DNA from: Juglans regia
Taxonomy: Eukaryota > Streptophyta > Magnoliopsida > Fagales > Juglandaceae
Direction: 5' to 3'
Assembly: GCF_001411555.2 (NCBI RefSeq)
Contig: NC_049912.1
Location: forward strand, 25,553,722-25,617,721
DNA length: 64,000 nucleotides
In this document: positions 37,359 through 49,373 of the stretch, piece by piece
How positions within the stretch are numbered: the first letter of the stretch is position 1
Layout: every line of letters starts with the position of its first letter
The notes under the pieces: generated by a model
The model's database searches: none
What the model saw: the letters and a program-made list of their open reading frames with translations, nothing else
What the model was told of the DNA's origin: nothing
Program-made: the position numbers and the translations under genes

Positions 37359-38601
37359 GGAAAATGTTAGACGCCCCGCTGGGGCTCCAGTTGGGCTCTA
37401 GTATTTTTTATGTGTTTTTTTTTTTTTTTTTTTATATAGATATTTTTAATATTTTAAAAAAATAAAAAATATTATAATATTATTAAAAAATATTTTCTTA
37501 ATCACAAAGTAGAATAAAAAATAATATTTATTTCACTTCATGATTAAGGAAGTATTTTTTAATAATTTTTTTATTTTCTGATTAAATGAGTGTTTTTTAA
37601 TAATTTTTTAAATTTATTTTATTTTTTAAAAATATTTAAAAATGTAAAAAAATCTATATAAAAAATAAATTAAAAAAATACATATAGAAAAGTACATGCT
37701 AAGTCCAGCGAGAGCCCCCAGTAGAGACTGCAGCATGACCATTTTAAATATTTAAAAAAAAATCATAATATTATTAAAAAATATTTCCTTAATCACGAAG
37801 TGAAATAAATATTTATTTATTTCATTTCGTGATTAAGGAAGTATTTTTTAATGATTTTTTATTTATTTTCTGATTAAGGAAATATTTTTTAATAATATTT
37901 TAAATTTATTTTATTTTTTAAAAATATTTAAAAGTGTAAAAAAATCTATATAAAAAATAAATTAAAAAAATACATATAGAAAAGCACATGCTAAGCCCAG
38001 CGAGAGCTCCCAGTGGAGACTGCAGCATGACCATTTTAAATATTTTAAAAAAAATCATAATATTATTAAAAAATACTTTCTTAATCATGAAGTAAAATAA
38101 AAAATTATAAAAAAATATTTTTATAATTTTTTATTTTATTTCATGATTAATAAAGTATTTTTTAATATATATTTTTTTACTTTTTGATTAATAAAGTATT
38201 TTCTTAATATGTTTTAAATTTATTTTATTTTTTAAAAATATTTAAAAGTGTAAAAAAATCTATATAAAAAATAAATTATAAAAAATATATATAGAAAAGT
38301 ACATGCTAAGCTCAGCAAGAGCTCCCAGCGGGGACTGCAGCATGACCATTTTAAATATTTAAAACAAAATCATAATATTATTAAAAAATACTTTCTTAAT
38401 CATGAAGTAAAATAAAAAAATATTTTTATAATTTTTTATTTTATTTCGTAATTAAGAAAGTATTTTCTTAATGATGTTTTAAATTTATTTTATTTTTTAA
38501 AAATATTAAAAGATATATATATATAATTACTTAAATAAAACACATGTAAAATAATACTACATTCCCAACGGGAGCCCCTAGTAGGGGCTGTAGCATCACC
38601 C
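37359..38601. mobile_element. Four-unit tandem array of a Mutator-like MITE, with one outer 9-bp target duplication
   Basis: The left end is GGAAAATGTTAGACGCCCCG and the right end GGGGCTGTAGCATCACCC, inverted relatives. The flanks ATATTCCAA (37350-37358) and ATATTCCCA (38602-38610) match at 8 of 9. Inside, the right-end module (AGCGAGAGC...CTGCAGCATGACC) recurs, with GCATGACC at 37733, 38025 and 38340 and GCATCACC at 38593. Each unit has a hairpin such as 37785-37840 (TTCCTTAATCACGAA and its complement). There is no transposase frame. Confidence 0.7.
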
Positions 38602-40262
38602 ATATTCCCAATGTCATAAACTTATAAATTATTGAGTTAATAGCATTAGCATTAGCATTGGACGGGTCATCGTATTCTTCAAATTTTGATTAATATATAC
38701 ATTTTTTACTTTTAATTAATCATTCAAAATTTGAAGTTTATTTTGAATTAGTCATCACACTATCTATAATAATAAAATATTATTATTTTGTATTATATAT
38801 TTTTTTAATTAATTTTTATTTTATTTTATAATTTTCAATAACCTCTAACAAATCATTTTCATTTTCATTTTTACAATCTTATAATATAATAATCTCATAT
38901 GTATATAAATGATAAAATCTCATGTGAATAAAAATCTCATCTCTATAATATAATAATTTAAAAAAATGTTTTTAAATTTTTTGTAGTTCTTTTTATATTT
39001 AAAAAGAATAATAAATTTATTATAATTTATATTTTGGATGAAAATAATTTAATTAATTTAATGTTGAGTAAATATAAAATATATTTGTTAAATTTAAAGA
39101 TGAAAATATATATGACTAATTAATGTAAATGCTCGCATTTTATGAGATTGGCGGTGGAAAGTTGGAAACATACAATAGTCAAGCACCTACCAATGATTAA
39201 CTTCTGATTGGAAATAAATAATTAAAAACAAAACAAAAAATGTTTAAACAACCGGAGGTGACGCCTACAGATTATTCACTGGTGCCCAAAATTGGTGCAT
39301 TCATTGGACGGTGTGGCTTGCTTATTCAACGGTCTGAGAAGTGACCATCAAGCTTTGATATTTTTGGTACTTGAAAGGAATGAAGTTAGATTTTTTTTGA
39401 AAGGATTGAAGTTAGATTTTCTAAAACTAAACAGACATGATATATTATATCTATTTTATAATAAAAATAAATTAATATATTAATTAATATATATTTTTAT
39501 TTTTAGATGATCTATTTTTTAATAAAGTATTTATCCTGAAATAATGAGTTAATTTTGTTTATTTTTAAAAAATATTTCATCCTATCTAATCATTATAATT
39601 TTCTTAATTTTTAATATAAAATAAAATAAAAAATTTAATTTTTAAAATTTTAAAATAAAAATAATATTAAAAAATATATTATAATAATGTTTTACTCAAT
39701 ATTTTAATTTTAATTTTAAAGTATTGCAAGAAGCGACTTTAATGACGTTCTGCTATTGCTAAACAGCTAAAGGCTTTGTCCCATTTGTATTTAGTTTTTA
39801 ATTTTTTCATACTTTTTCTATTTCTTGCCGACACGCACAATTTTTCTTGACAATTTTAACGTGTAGTGTCTACGGGATTCAACGTGTGATTGTCATGTCT
39901 GTTCCTTAATTTCGTTATCTTTAACGTGAAGCAAGTGTTGCGATCATGAACAGCCAGTCAACCTCTTCAGTTAACTTCCCTGACCAATACTCCCCCTCTT
40001 GTTTTTCTTGTTTTCTACGAATCCTTGTTTACTCTCTCGTTTTAAATATTGCATGTTTAAAGCATCGTGCTCTTGAATGTGATTATTTATTTGGATAATG
40101 ATCTTGTTTGTATTAATCCAGTTGATAATAAAAGAACTTACGCTAATTTAATATTATTATTATTTTAAAATTTAAAAAATTTAAATTATTTATTATATTT
40201 TACGTGAAAATTTTAAAAAATTGTAATGATAAGATAAGATGAGATAAAACACTCTCACTATC

Positions 40263-40492
40263 CAAACAGTGCCTAAGGTTGGGTTTGGATAGACAATTAA
40301 GATGAGATGTTTTGAATAGTAGTTGAATAAAATATTATTAGATATAACTTTTTAGTATTATTTTTATTTTAGAATTTGAAAAAATTAAATTATTTATTAT
40401 ATTTTTATATAATAATTTAAAAAAATTACAATAATAAGATGAGATGAGACGAAATAAAATGTTTGTGTATCCATCCAAACCCGGCCTTAATT
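40263..40492. repeat. MITE-B copy with clear inverted ends
   Basis: Begins GGTTGGGTTTGGATAGACAA and ends TGTATCCATCCAAACCCGGC, nearly perfect inverted ends. The GAGATGAGACGAAAT arm is typical of the family. A second copy abuts it on the left (40120-40260, ending CACTATCCAAACAGTGCC). Confidence 0.7.
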
Positions 40493-41559
40493 TTAGTATA
40501 TATTATATTATTCTATTGTACAACCTTTGCATGTATAGAAATAAATATTCTCTATAGTTTTACGAACGTAGATACGTTGTCACGCAAATCTTTTTAACAA
40601 TAAGATAGTCCTATTGATGATAATTTTATTTTTTAAAAGTAAAATAAAATCTAGGACCATCACTTGAAAATAAGAAAAAAAAGAGATCACGATTAGGCAA
40701 AAAAAAAAATCACATAGATAGGACAATGACGCTGGGAACATGCGTGACAGAAATGCTAGACTACTACAGTTATCCGGGCAACAAAAATCAGATGTAGTAA
40801 TAAAATTATATATTTTTTTAATGATGAAAAATGTTAAAAAATATTTAAAATAAAGTAAAAATAAAATTTTTTAAATATAATATAAATAATAAAGAAGTAG
40901 TAAACCGGTTGCAACTTGCAAGGTATCATTACCCAAAAAATATAATAGGTTTTCTTATAAAATAATAATAATAATTAATAATTAATTTCAAATAAATGAA
41001 TTGAGTAGATTTTAACAAATAAACACACCCTAAAGTCTTCATTTTTATTTATTTTTTTAAATTTAATTTTGTGATAAAATTTATAACAATTTTAAAATTC
41101 TCTAAACTTTAACTAATAACTTTTCATTTGGTCAATAAAGTCTCTTTATAACTCAATTATCAACACCTAAATTACTATATATATATATATATATTAAATT
41201 GCTATTAAATTATTTCAATAGGGAAAACAATGGCCTCACAATTTGGACGTACGTCCGCGTGGCAACCCCTTGATGAGACCTTATTTTAATGTGTTTTTCT
41301 GATCTGTAATAATGACATCAACCAACCACATTTGAATGAAAACACTGCTGCAAATTAAATTAAAGGGTGGTGATATTCTTGCGACTAATTCATTGTTTTT
41401 TATATTATATTTATAATTTTATTAATAATCATTTTAAAATTAAAAAAAGAAAGAAATATAATAATCCTATCATGTTCTTATTTTTTTAACTTTCTATTTT
41501 AATTTATTTTATACATTTAAATATATTTAAATAAAATTTAAAAAATATTATTATTTAAA

Positions 41560-41765
41560 AATTTAGATACAATTTAGACAGTAAATTAAAATAAGATGAA
41601 TTGAAATAAAAAATAAAAAATAAAATACAATATTATTAAAATTATCATTATTTTAAAATTTTAAAAAATTAAATTATTTATTATATTTTATCTAAAAATT
41701 TTAAAAAATTATAATAATCAATAAATAAAATGAGATAACCCTTATTATATCCGAACGTGCCTAAT
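41560..41765. repeat. MITE-B-like copy
   Basis: Contains AAATTAAATTATTTATTATA and AAAATGAGATAACCC, and ends in ATCCGAACGTGCC, a mutated form of the family end. Confidence 0.45.
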
Positions 41766-41860
41766 ACAAATCAGACGAACTCAACAGCACATGCAAAAAG
41801 AAGACAAAATTCCACTTCAACTGAATCAACTCCGTGACTCGGTGACCGTGCCATCGCTTC

Positions 41861-41871
41861 TTTTTATAAAG
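41861..41871 (+). promoter_or_regulatory. TATA box of pectinesterase 1
   Basis: TTTTTATAAAG lies about 80 nt before the ATG at 41945. That gives a leader of about 50 nt. Confidence 0.55.
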
Positions 41872-41944
41872 TCACATCCTCCAGTACTTCCATCCCACTA
41901 GCTAGCTCTTTCAGCTCCTTACCGTCAGACCATTTCCGCCCATT

Positions 41945-44900
41945 ATGACTGAGGCCAAGGAACTCTTGTCGGAGAAATGGCTATCCGGTAACCACATTTC
42001 CGTCGCCAAGAGAAACAAGAAGCTCTTCTTGGCTCTTTTCGCAACTCTCTTGCTTGCTGCTGCTATTGTCGGCATCGTCGCCGGAGTTAATTCCCGAAAG
42101 AATTCCGACGATGGCGACCTCTCGGCTTCCCATGCCATACTTAAAAGCTCATGTAGCAGCACATTGTACCCTGATTTATGCTTCTCGTCTCTTGCCTCCG
42201 TCCCCGGCGCAACCGCAAAATTGTCCAGCAAAAGCGACGTCATAGAAGCGTCTTTGAACCTCACGAAAAAAGCCGTCCGACACAACTACTTCTCCGTGAA
42301 GAAGCTGATCAAAACCAGGAAGAATCTCACCAAGCGCGAAAAGACCGCTCTCCATGATTGCCTGGAGATCATTGATGAAACTCTGGACGAGCTCCACAAG
42401 GCCGTGGAAGAACTCCACGAGTACCCCAACAAGAAATCACTGTCCCTCCATGCCGATGACCTCAAAACCCTGATTAGCTCTGCAATAACCAACCAGGAAA
42501 CTTGCCTAGACGGGTTCTCGCACGATAAAGCTGATAAACACGTCCGGGAGGCTTTGCTAGCAGGTGAGATCTATGTAGAACGTCTGTGTAGCAATGCGCT
42601 GGCCATGATCAAGAACATGACAGATACCGACATAGCCAACGAGAGTAAGACGGCGAATCGGAAGCTTAAGGAGGTCGATGCGGATGAAATTAAGTGGCCG
42701 GAGTGGATGTCGGCAGCGGACAGGCGGCTTCTGCAATCATCTTCCGTGACACCGAACGTGGTGGTGGCTGCAGATGGCAGTGGCGACTACACAACTGTGT
42801 CGGCGGCAGTGGCGGCCGCACCGGATAACAGTAACACGAGGGACGTGATCAGGATCAAGGCGGGGGTATACAGGGAAAATGTGGACGTGACAAAAAAGAA
42901 GAAGAACATCATGTTTCTGGGAGATGGGAGAACGACCACCATCATCACAGCAAGCAGAAACGTGGGGGATGGAAGCACCACCTTCAACTCTGCCACAGTA
43001 GGTACGTATGTCCATTCTTCTCCTTCTCCTGCATTACTTTCTTATCGTTAATTTCTTTTGTTCAAATTTCTAAGCTGTTCATCAGGATCTTAATTTGTTT
43101 GAATAATCTGGTGGTATATGGCTATAGTATCGTAAGGGAATATGCTGTGATGGGCTGCGCAGTGGTCTCCATTTATAATAATATTAGATAATTCGTACAT
43201 AGGGAAAAAAATGGAGCAATTTGGGATGAGTTGCGTATGTTTTGGCATTTGCTTCCATTTATGAGGACTGGGTCAGTGCCAGAACTTTAAGTCAGTAGGA
43301 TTAATGCCAAAAGGCCCACTGCTTATTACCTTTTTTGTTAATTAAAAATTTCTATGATAAGTGATGAGTGTCGGTAGGTATAAAAAAAATTATAAAAATA
43401 AATCTTTGATATAATTTTATAGGATATATTAAATTAAATTAATTTATAAATTAATTTTTATGATTAAAATATTTCTTCATTTCTATTGCTTGCCTTTTTT
43501 TGCAATTTCTAACTCCAAAAAAAGAAATATATTTTTTGGGTCCGGTTCCTCTGTTCCCGACTAGAACAGAGTTAAAACTTTAAAATTTAGGTCTGTTTGA
43601 AAAATGGTGGGTCCAGGTAGCACCACCTGTTGGCTGCCCTTTGGTGCAGAATAATGCACGTAATGGCAGCATCCGGAAACCCCACCAACTAGACAAAAGG
43701 AAATGAATGAAGACAACGGGACCAGTAGGATATATATATATATATATATATATATTATTAAATAGGCAGTATGGATATAATTCTAGATAGGGGTCACACT
43801 CATATCTAGAAACTTCAATATATTATATGATGACCACAATAATTGAAGAGCCAGCACATGGGCTTCATTGAAAAGTAAAAAAACTGGACAACGAATTTAA
43901 TGAATTATCGTTCCGCCAATTAATGTCGTGACAGACGAAGGGGAACAGAGATTTCTCTCTCGTTGAACACCACAAGTAATTTGTATATATGTATAATTTA
44001 GTCAGTAATCAAAACTGGTCATACATGAAGGAACACTCATCCATTGATGCTGTCCCACGTTTACGAAGAAAACAGTCTGATCTGTTGCGTGTAATCAAAA
44101 ACATAATTTATCTGTTCTGCACATTACCAAAAAACTAAGGAACGAACCTTTTGTTCTATAGTACTGCATTGTCTTCAAGCTAGCATGCCGGATACATGCT
44201 TCCTCGACCTTTCGTTCTAATAGTTTATTATGGGAAAACCGGACCGCTGTTTAATTTCCTACTTCCCACTTGAGAGTTATGTTATTTATAGTATTTTTGT
44301 GTATTTATTGTGTTTTATATATTGATGTGATTTGTTAAGATAGTTATTTTTATATTAAAAAAAAAATGACGTAGTGAATTACATTAACAGAGTACATGAA
44401 AGAGTATGCAAAAAATAAATGCAGATACAATTTTTGGAGAGTTGATCAAGTTTTGCATTAGTTTTTAATGTTTAATGACATTAGAATAAGATGTTTGGAT
44501 AGTTAAAATTACATGATTATAATTTAAAATTATTAGGGTGGAAAATATTTGATCCAAAACCGTCTTCAAGGAACTCCCTTTTTTATTTTTCTTTTTTGGA
44601 AATTTTGAATTTTAGACTTAAAATATCACAAGGTAACACTCATTCAACATCTAATTTGACTTTCAAATTCTTATGAAAAGTACTGTATGTTGTCACGTCA
44701 ATAATATTAGGTGTTATAATTTATTAATAATTTATATAATTTTTGAAAATCTGTTTACACATGAATTATATATATATTGGACAGAACATGAGGAGGTTTT
44801 TTAGATGATTTCAGACTGTTTGAAAATGAAATAATTTGTAAAAATCTTTGAACGTCAATTCTGAATCCAAACATGTCATCAGCTCTAGCTCTCTTCACGT

Positions 44901-46018
44901 AACAATTTGTCCAGCTTTGCTCTTAATTTGCCTCTTCCGGAGTCCGATTACAGCAGGAACGGCCACGCCATTGAACTGATCTGGGGGTGCTTTGATGCTT
45001 TCCCTAATCCCTGGTTCTCCCTAGATGAGCATGCAGCCACACGATCTAGTCTGACGATGGATGATGCGTCAATGAACATCAGAAATATTTATGATCGATG
45101 CAGTTGAAAGCACATGTTACAGGATAAGCATCATCTGACAGCTCTTGAATGCATGGGGCCGTACGTAGATACCATTTATGATCGATGCAGTTGAAAGCAC
45201 ATGTTCATATATCTAGTCTTTTATGATAATATATATATATATATATATATCTGCTTGATTAATATCTCATATATAAACTGGATCGATTTACATAAATTAA
45301 TCACGTTTCCATGCATGTTGTTGCAGCCGCGGTCGGAGAGGGATTCCTAGCACGTGACATAACCTTCCAAAACACGGCCGGTCCTTCGAAGCACCAAGCC
45401 GTAGCTCTCCGTGTAGGTGCTGACCTCTCAGCATTCTACCGATGCGACATGCTTGCGTACCAAGACACTCTTTACGTGCACTCAAACCGTCAATTTTACG
45501 TGGGCTGCCTTGTCGCCGGCACGGTCGATTTCATCTTCGGCAATGCCGCTGCCGTGCTACAAGACTGCGACATTCACGCACGGCGCCCGAATTCCGGCCA
45601 AAAGAACATGGTGACAGCCCAAGGCCGAACCGACCCCAATCAGAACACTGGAATCGTGATCCATAAGAGCAGAATCGGAGCCACTTCTGATCTGAAACCC
45701 GTTCAGAGTAGCTTCCCCACGTATCTCGGCCGGCCATGGAAGGAGTACTCTAGGACCGTCATCATGCAGACTGCGATAAGCGATGTAATCAACCCTGCCG
45801 GATGGTACGAGTGGAGCGGGACTTTTGCCCTTGACACGCTGTTCTATGGGGAGTATCAGAACACCGGGGCTGGCTCTGGAACATCGAACAGGGTGACATG
45901 GAAAGGGTTCAAGGTGATCACCAGCGCTACCGAGGCCCAAGCTTACACTCCAGGAAGCTTCATTGCTGGCAGTAGCTGGTTGGGATCCACCGGTTTCCCA
46001 TTTTCTCTTGGACTTTGA
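41945..46018 (+). CDS. Type-I pectinesterase (PMEI-PME proprotein), copy 1
   Basis: Two exons, 41945-43001 and 45327-46018, split in phase 1 (G|CC, giving TVAAVGEGF); 582 aa. Order: short cytosolic N-terminus; membrane anchor at about residues 27-48; PMEI domain with its four conserved cysteines C70, C79, C139 and C187; processing motif RRLL (260-263); PME domain from about residue 270. The catalytic set is complete: Q376, Q398, D399 (acid/base, in YQDTLY), D420 (nucleophile, in VDFIFGN), R488 and W490 (GRPW). Role: removes methyl esters from homogalacturonan in the cell wall after the inhibitor domain is cut off in the Golgi. The 2.3-kb intron holds (TA)n tracts and a 31-bp direct duplication. 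Positional Arabidopsis matches, from memory: the adjacent PME2 and PME1 (At1g53830, At1g53840). Confidence 0.95.
43729..43755. repeat. (TA)n microsatellite
   Basis: About 13 TA dinucleotides in the pectinesterase 1 intron. A similar tract lies at 45228-45251 near the 3' end of the same intron. Confidence 0.9.
45228..45251. repeat. (AT)n microsatellite
   Basis: About 11 AT dinucleotides, 76 bases before the second exon of pectinesterase 1. Confidence 0.9.
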
Positions 46019-46644
46019 TCCAAAGCCTGTGTTTTTTACTTTTTGTTGTGCCTGTGGTGCCAATAATGGTAGTAGAAGTACTAGCAAGGCTTGCTATAAA
46101 TTCGATTATTTAACGTGAGAATTAGTGCATGCAAAGGTCCGCCCGACATCATGAATTGTCCTCGATCGGGTATAGCTAGAGTGCGTGACTTTCAAATTTT
46201 CATTGCTAATTAGCTCGATCAAGCGCATTTTGCCATTTGAGAAGATATTATGTATTTTCGTGATATGGTATTTTGAAAATAAGAAATAAAATTGGTATGT
46301 TCAGGTTTATGAAAACAATTAAAATAGAGGCATGCCCGCATGATTGTTCACCCGACCCGGCCTGAATTTGAGCCTTCCTACCCGACCTGAAAATGACATC
46401 TCTCAGTTTGCAACTTCTGGGGAAAAAAACCGAACTGAATCGGGCATTACCAGACCCGATCCGATTATTATTATTTATTTGTTTATTTTATTTTTTGGTA
46501 GTGTAAATCTTTAATCTTGAACTTTGAGTTTAATTAATGTTTATATTGTGGAAAAAAATTAATGGATCACCCTAAAAAAGATGAATGCGAATGCGCCCGG
46601 TTACTTGTTTTTGGCCCAATTTGCTTCAACAATATTTGTGTCTC

Positions 46645-46830
46645 GTTTATTTTTAAGTTGAGATTAAAATTAAAAAATAAAATAAAATATTCTTAAATTT
46701 TTGTTTTAATTTTTTTTAAATTTAAAAAAAATAAATTGTTTATTTTATTTTGTATAAAAATTTAAAAAAATTATAATGATAAAATAAGAAATTTTTAAAA
46801 TTTTAAATTTTAATCTCGAAAACAAACCAG
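46645..46830. repeat. MITE-B-like copy
   Basis: TTTTTAAGTTGAGATTAAAA at one end, then the core AAATTGTTTATTTTATTTTG, ending AATCTCGAAAACAAACCAGA. Confidence 0.4.
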
Positions 46831-47539
46831 ACCTGAAGAGTTTACAGGCAAATAAAGTGGATTAGCATCTTTTCACTTAACATTAAAATGTTAGATTTTC
46901 ATTTGCATCGCATATGTAATTTGTGTTTGGAAATTGAGTTAAACTTCGTTTGTAGGGCTGTACAAAAAGAAAATTAAGGTTGTCCCCATAATAGTTGATA
47001 GAGGAACAACGAACTTGCCTATGGGAATCGAATCCAAATCTGGCATGCACGTTGTCCCCATAACTAATTATTAAGGTTGGAGGCGGAGGACAGTTTATTG
47101 GGACCTTTGTTGATGAGACATGGCCGACCATGTTCTCTGCCTCTCTCTCTCTGTGTCTACGCGACATTTTATTAGTAATTGTTGTTTGAAAAAAAAGATG
47201 GCTGAAATCGTTTCATGGAAACATTCTTCTCTTTACAGGATTTATTGGCGCAATTACCGGTTACGCGTAGTGACTCGTGAGAGAGAGAGAGAGAGAGTTA
47301 GCCAATTACGCACCACTATTGGCGCTGATACTGCAAATGGTCGTCTAACTATTCGCATCTCTGATTACTAGATCTGAATGACAAAGTGAGATTTGGTACA
47401 TAATTATCATCCCGATACTTTACCCCCTTATCAAAACTTAATTTAATTATTTCATTTATCAAAAATACTATTAAATAAGATTATTTTATAAAATAAAATT
47501 GATAATTACATAGATAAAACTTATCTGATTTGAGTAACA

Positions 47540-47733
47540 TTAGAGGACTCCCGTTAGTATATTTTTTATATATTTTTTTTTCTTTTTTTTAACATATATA
47601 TATATATATATTTTAAAAAAATAAAAAAGAATTCAGAAAATTATTAAAAAATATTTTTTTAATCATAAAGTAAAACAGAATAATAATAAAAAAATCTAAC
47701 GGGAGCTTCCAATGGGAAGAATAGTATTGTTCA
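47540..47733. repeat. Short relative of the Mutator-like MITE
   Basis: Carries GAGGACTCCCGTTAGTATAT at the left and TCTAACGGGAGCTTCCAATG at the right, inverted relatives of the family termini, with the AATCATAAAGTAAAACAGA arm inside. It is directly next to the two-unit copy at 47743. Confidence 0.45.
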
Positions 47734-47742
47734 TTTGAATTA

Positions 47743-48399
47743 GGAAAATGCTACATGCCCCGCTGGGGGCTCCCGCTGGGCATGTAACATTTTTTTATCT
47801 ATTTATTTTAGTTTTTTTAATATAAATATTATTAATAATTTTAAATATTTTAAAAAATAAAATAAAAATTATAATATTATTAAAAAATATTTTCTTAATC
47901 ACGAAATAGAATAAAAAATAATATTTATTTTACTTCGTGATTAATGAAGTATTTTTTAATAATTTTTTTTTACTTTCTGATTAAGAAAGTGTTTTTTAAT
48001 GATATTTTAAATTTATTTTATTTTTTAAAAGTGTAAAAAAAATCTATATAAAAAATAAATTAAAAAAATACACATAAAAGAGTACATATTAAGCCCAACA
48101 GGAACCCCAGCGAAGCTGTAGCATGTCCATTTTAAATATTTAAAAAAATCATAATATTATTAAAAATACTTTCTTAATCATGAAGTAAAATAAAAATATT
48201 ACTTCGTAATTAAGAAAATATATTTTTTTTTACTTTCTGATTAAAAAAATATTTTCTTAATAATATTTTAAATTTATTATTTTTTTAAAATATTAAAAAA
48301 TGTTAAAAAATCTATATAAAAAATTATTTAAATAAAAAATATAGAAAATAATCCTACAGCCCCCAGCGAGAGCCCCCAACGGGGGCTGTAGCATCACCC
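47743..48399. mobile_element. Two-unit tandem Mutator-like MITE with perfect 9-bp target duplication
   Basis: Left end GGAAAATGCTACATGCCCCG, right end GGGGGCTGTAGCATCACCC. TTTGAATTA flanks both sides exactly, at 47734-47742 and 48400-48408. The internal junction at 48121 reads GCATGTCCATTTTAAATATTT, the same joint as in the array at 37359-38601. The hairpin arms AATCACGAAATAG / TACTTCGTGATTAA are present. No coding capacity. Confidence 0.8.
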
Positions 48400-48734
48400 T
48401 TTGAATTATAGATTTATGCACAATCAAACTAATAAAATGTTGAATTGAATCGTACCAATCTCTAATGGGGTTATATTACTCTTTTTTGTATCTGCTATTT
48501 TATTTTTTAATTATTTGTTTAATTAAGAGAAGAAAAGAGAATAGTAAATAATAGACTATTAGAATAAGTCACGCGTATTTTTTTTTTTTTTAAATGTAAA
48601 TACATTTATAGCCCACTTGAAAAACTCATTTTTTTGTTAATAATAGACTCTATATTTTTTCAAAAAGAATATATAAGATTTACACACTTAAAATTATATA
48701 TAATATTACTCTTTTATAAATAATATATTGTCAC

Positions 48735-48968
48735 CATTAAGGTGGTAGCCCAATTGGTAGATATTAGGAGATCGTTTTTCATTTGTCTGAGGTCATAGGT
48801 TAGAAACAGCTTGCCTTAATGAAATTTAAGAACCAAAGTCTTGAAGACCTTTTCATGCTGGCACATTGGTGGAGATGTTGCGATGACTGATTGCTTCACC
48901 TGAGATTAATAGTTATGACTCAAATTAAATATTCTGTAACGGGTGAAGGCATTGTGGTCACGCGTAAA
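48735..48968 (+). mobile_element. tRNA-derived SINE-like segment
   Basis: TGGTAGCCCAATTGG resembles a Pol III A box. GGTCATAGGTTAGAAAC, about 45 bases later, resembles a worn B box (GGTTCGAAxCC). A non-tRNA body follows, with CTTGAAGACCTTTTCATGC and GTAACGGGTGAAGGCATTGT. The boundaries are approximate and no poly-A tail or target duplication is evident. It is not a functional tRNA, because I cannot fold a cloverleaf. Confidence 0.45.
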
Positions 48969-49373
48969 GGGAGAAAATTATACTTGCCACCCTCCTCAAT
49001 CCCCACTCTTTTAAAAAATAAAAAATTAAAATTAAAATCTTGTCCCATTAATCATACCAGTGAGTAGGCTGCGTTACCCACGTACGTGGACCAACAGCAT
49101 ATGATTCATGATGTTTACTTTGTAATTTTGTTAGCGATTATGTGTAAATTTCTTAAACAAGAAGCATCGAAGCAATAGATTCTGTCTTGTAAAAAGACAT
49201 CCCAACCAATCCGAACCTCCCAGATTACCCTCCATCCTCTCCTTTTTAGCCCTCTACCACTGTACCACCCACTTTACCTTTAAGGCCTCCTGGCTAGCTA
49301 GCTAGCTGCTAGAAAACCAGAGGAAATATCTTCAGTCTTCACTGCTCAATCGCCAGTTGAAACTTTATTAAAT

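Larger units (their letters stand above)
38610..41860. other. AT-rich intergenic region upstream of pectinesterase 1
   Basis: Repeats dominate, including MITE-B-like copies at 39520-39720, 40120-40260, 40263-40492 and 41560-41765. The stretches 39240-39420 and 39780-40040 are non-repetitive but show no convincing frame. No gene is supported. Confidence 0.5.
46019..49373. other. Intergenic between the two pectinesterase genes
   Basis: About 3.36 kb. It starts with the pectinesterase 1 3' UTR, followed by CCCGACCCGGCC-type dispersed sequence (46340-46460), MITE-B (46645-46830), a (GA)n tract at 47278-47297, Mutator-like MITEs (47540-48399) and a SINE-like segment (48735-48968). The last 200 bases should hold the pectinesterase 2 promoter; I see no clear TATA box there. 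No extra gene. Confidence 0.5.

Noticed and set aside
37359..38601. Ordinary satellite DNA
   Set aside because: Units differ in length (about 367, 292, 315 and 253 bp), the ends are inverted relatives, and a 9-bp flank repeat brackets the whole, which fits transposition and not a satellite.
45557..46087. 176-codon open frame on the minus strand over pectinesterase exon 2
   Set aside because: It is the antisense shadow of a GC-rich conserved coding exon; its translation has no recognisable protein features.
48741..48800. Possible tRNA gene (A-box and B-box like words)
   Set aside because: Spacing and arms do not give a cloverleaf and the B box is worn; a SINE relic fits better.
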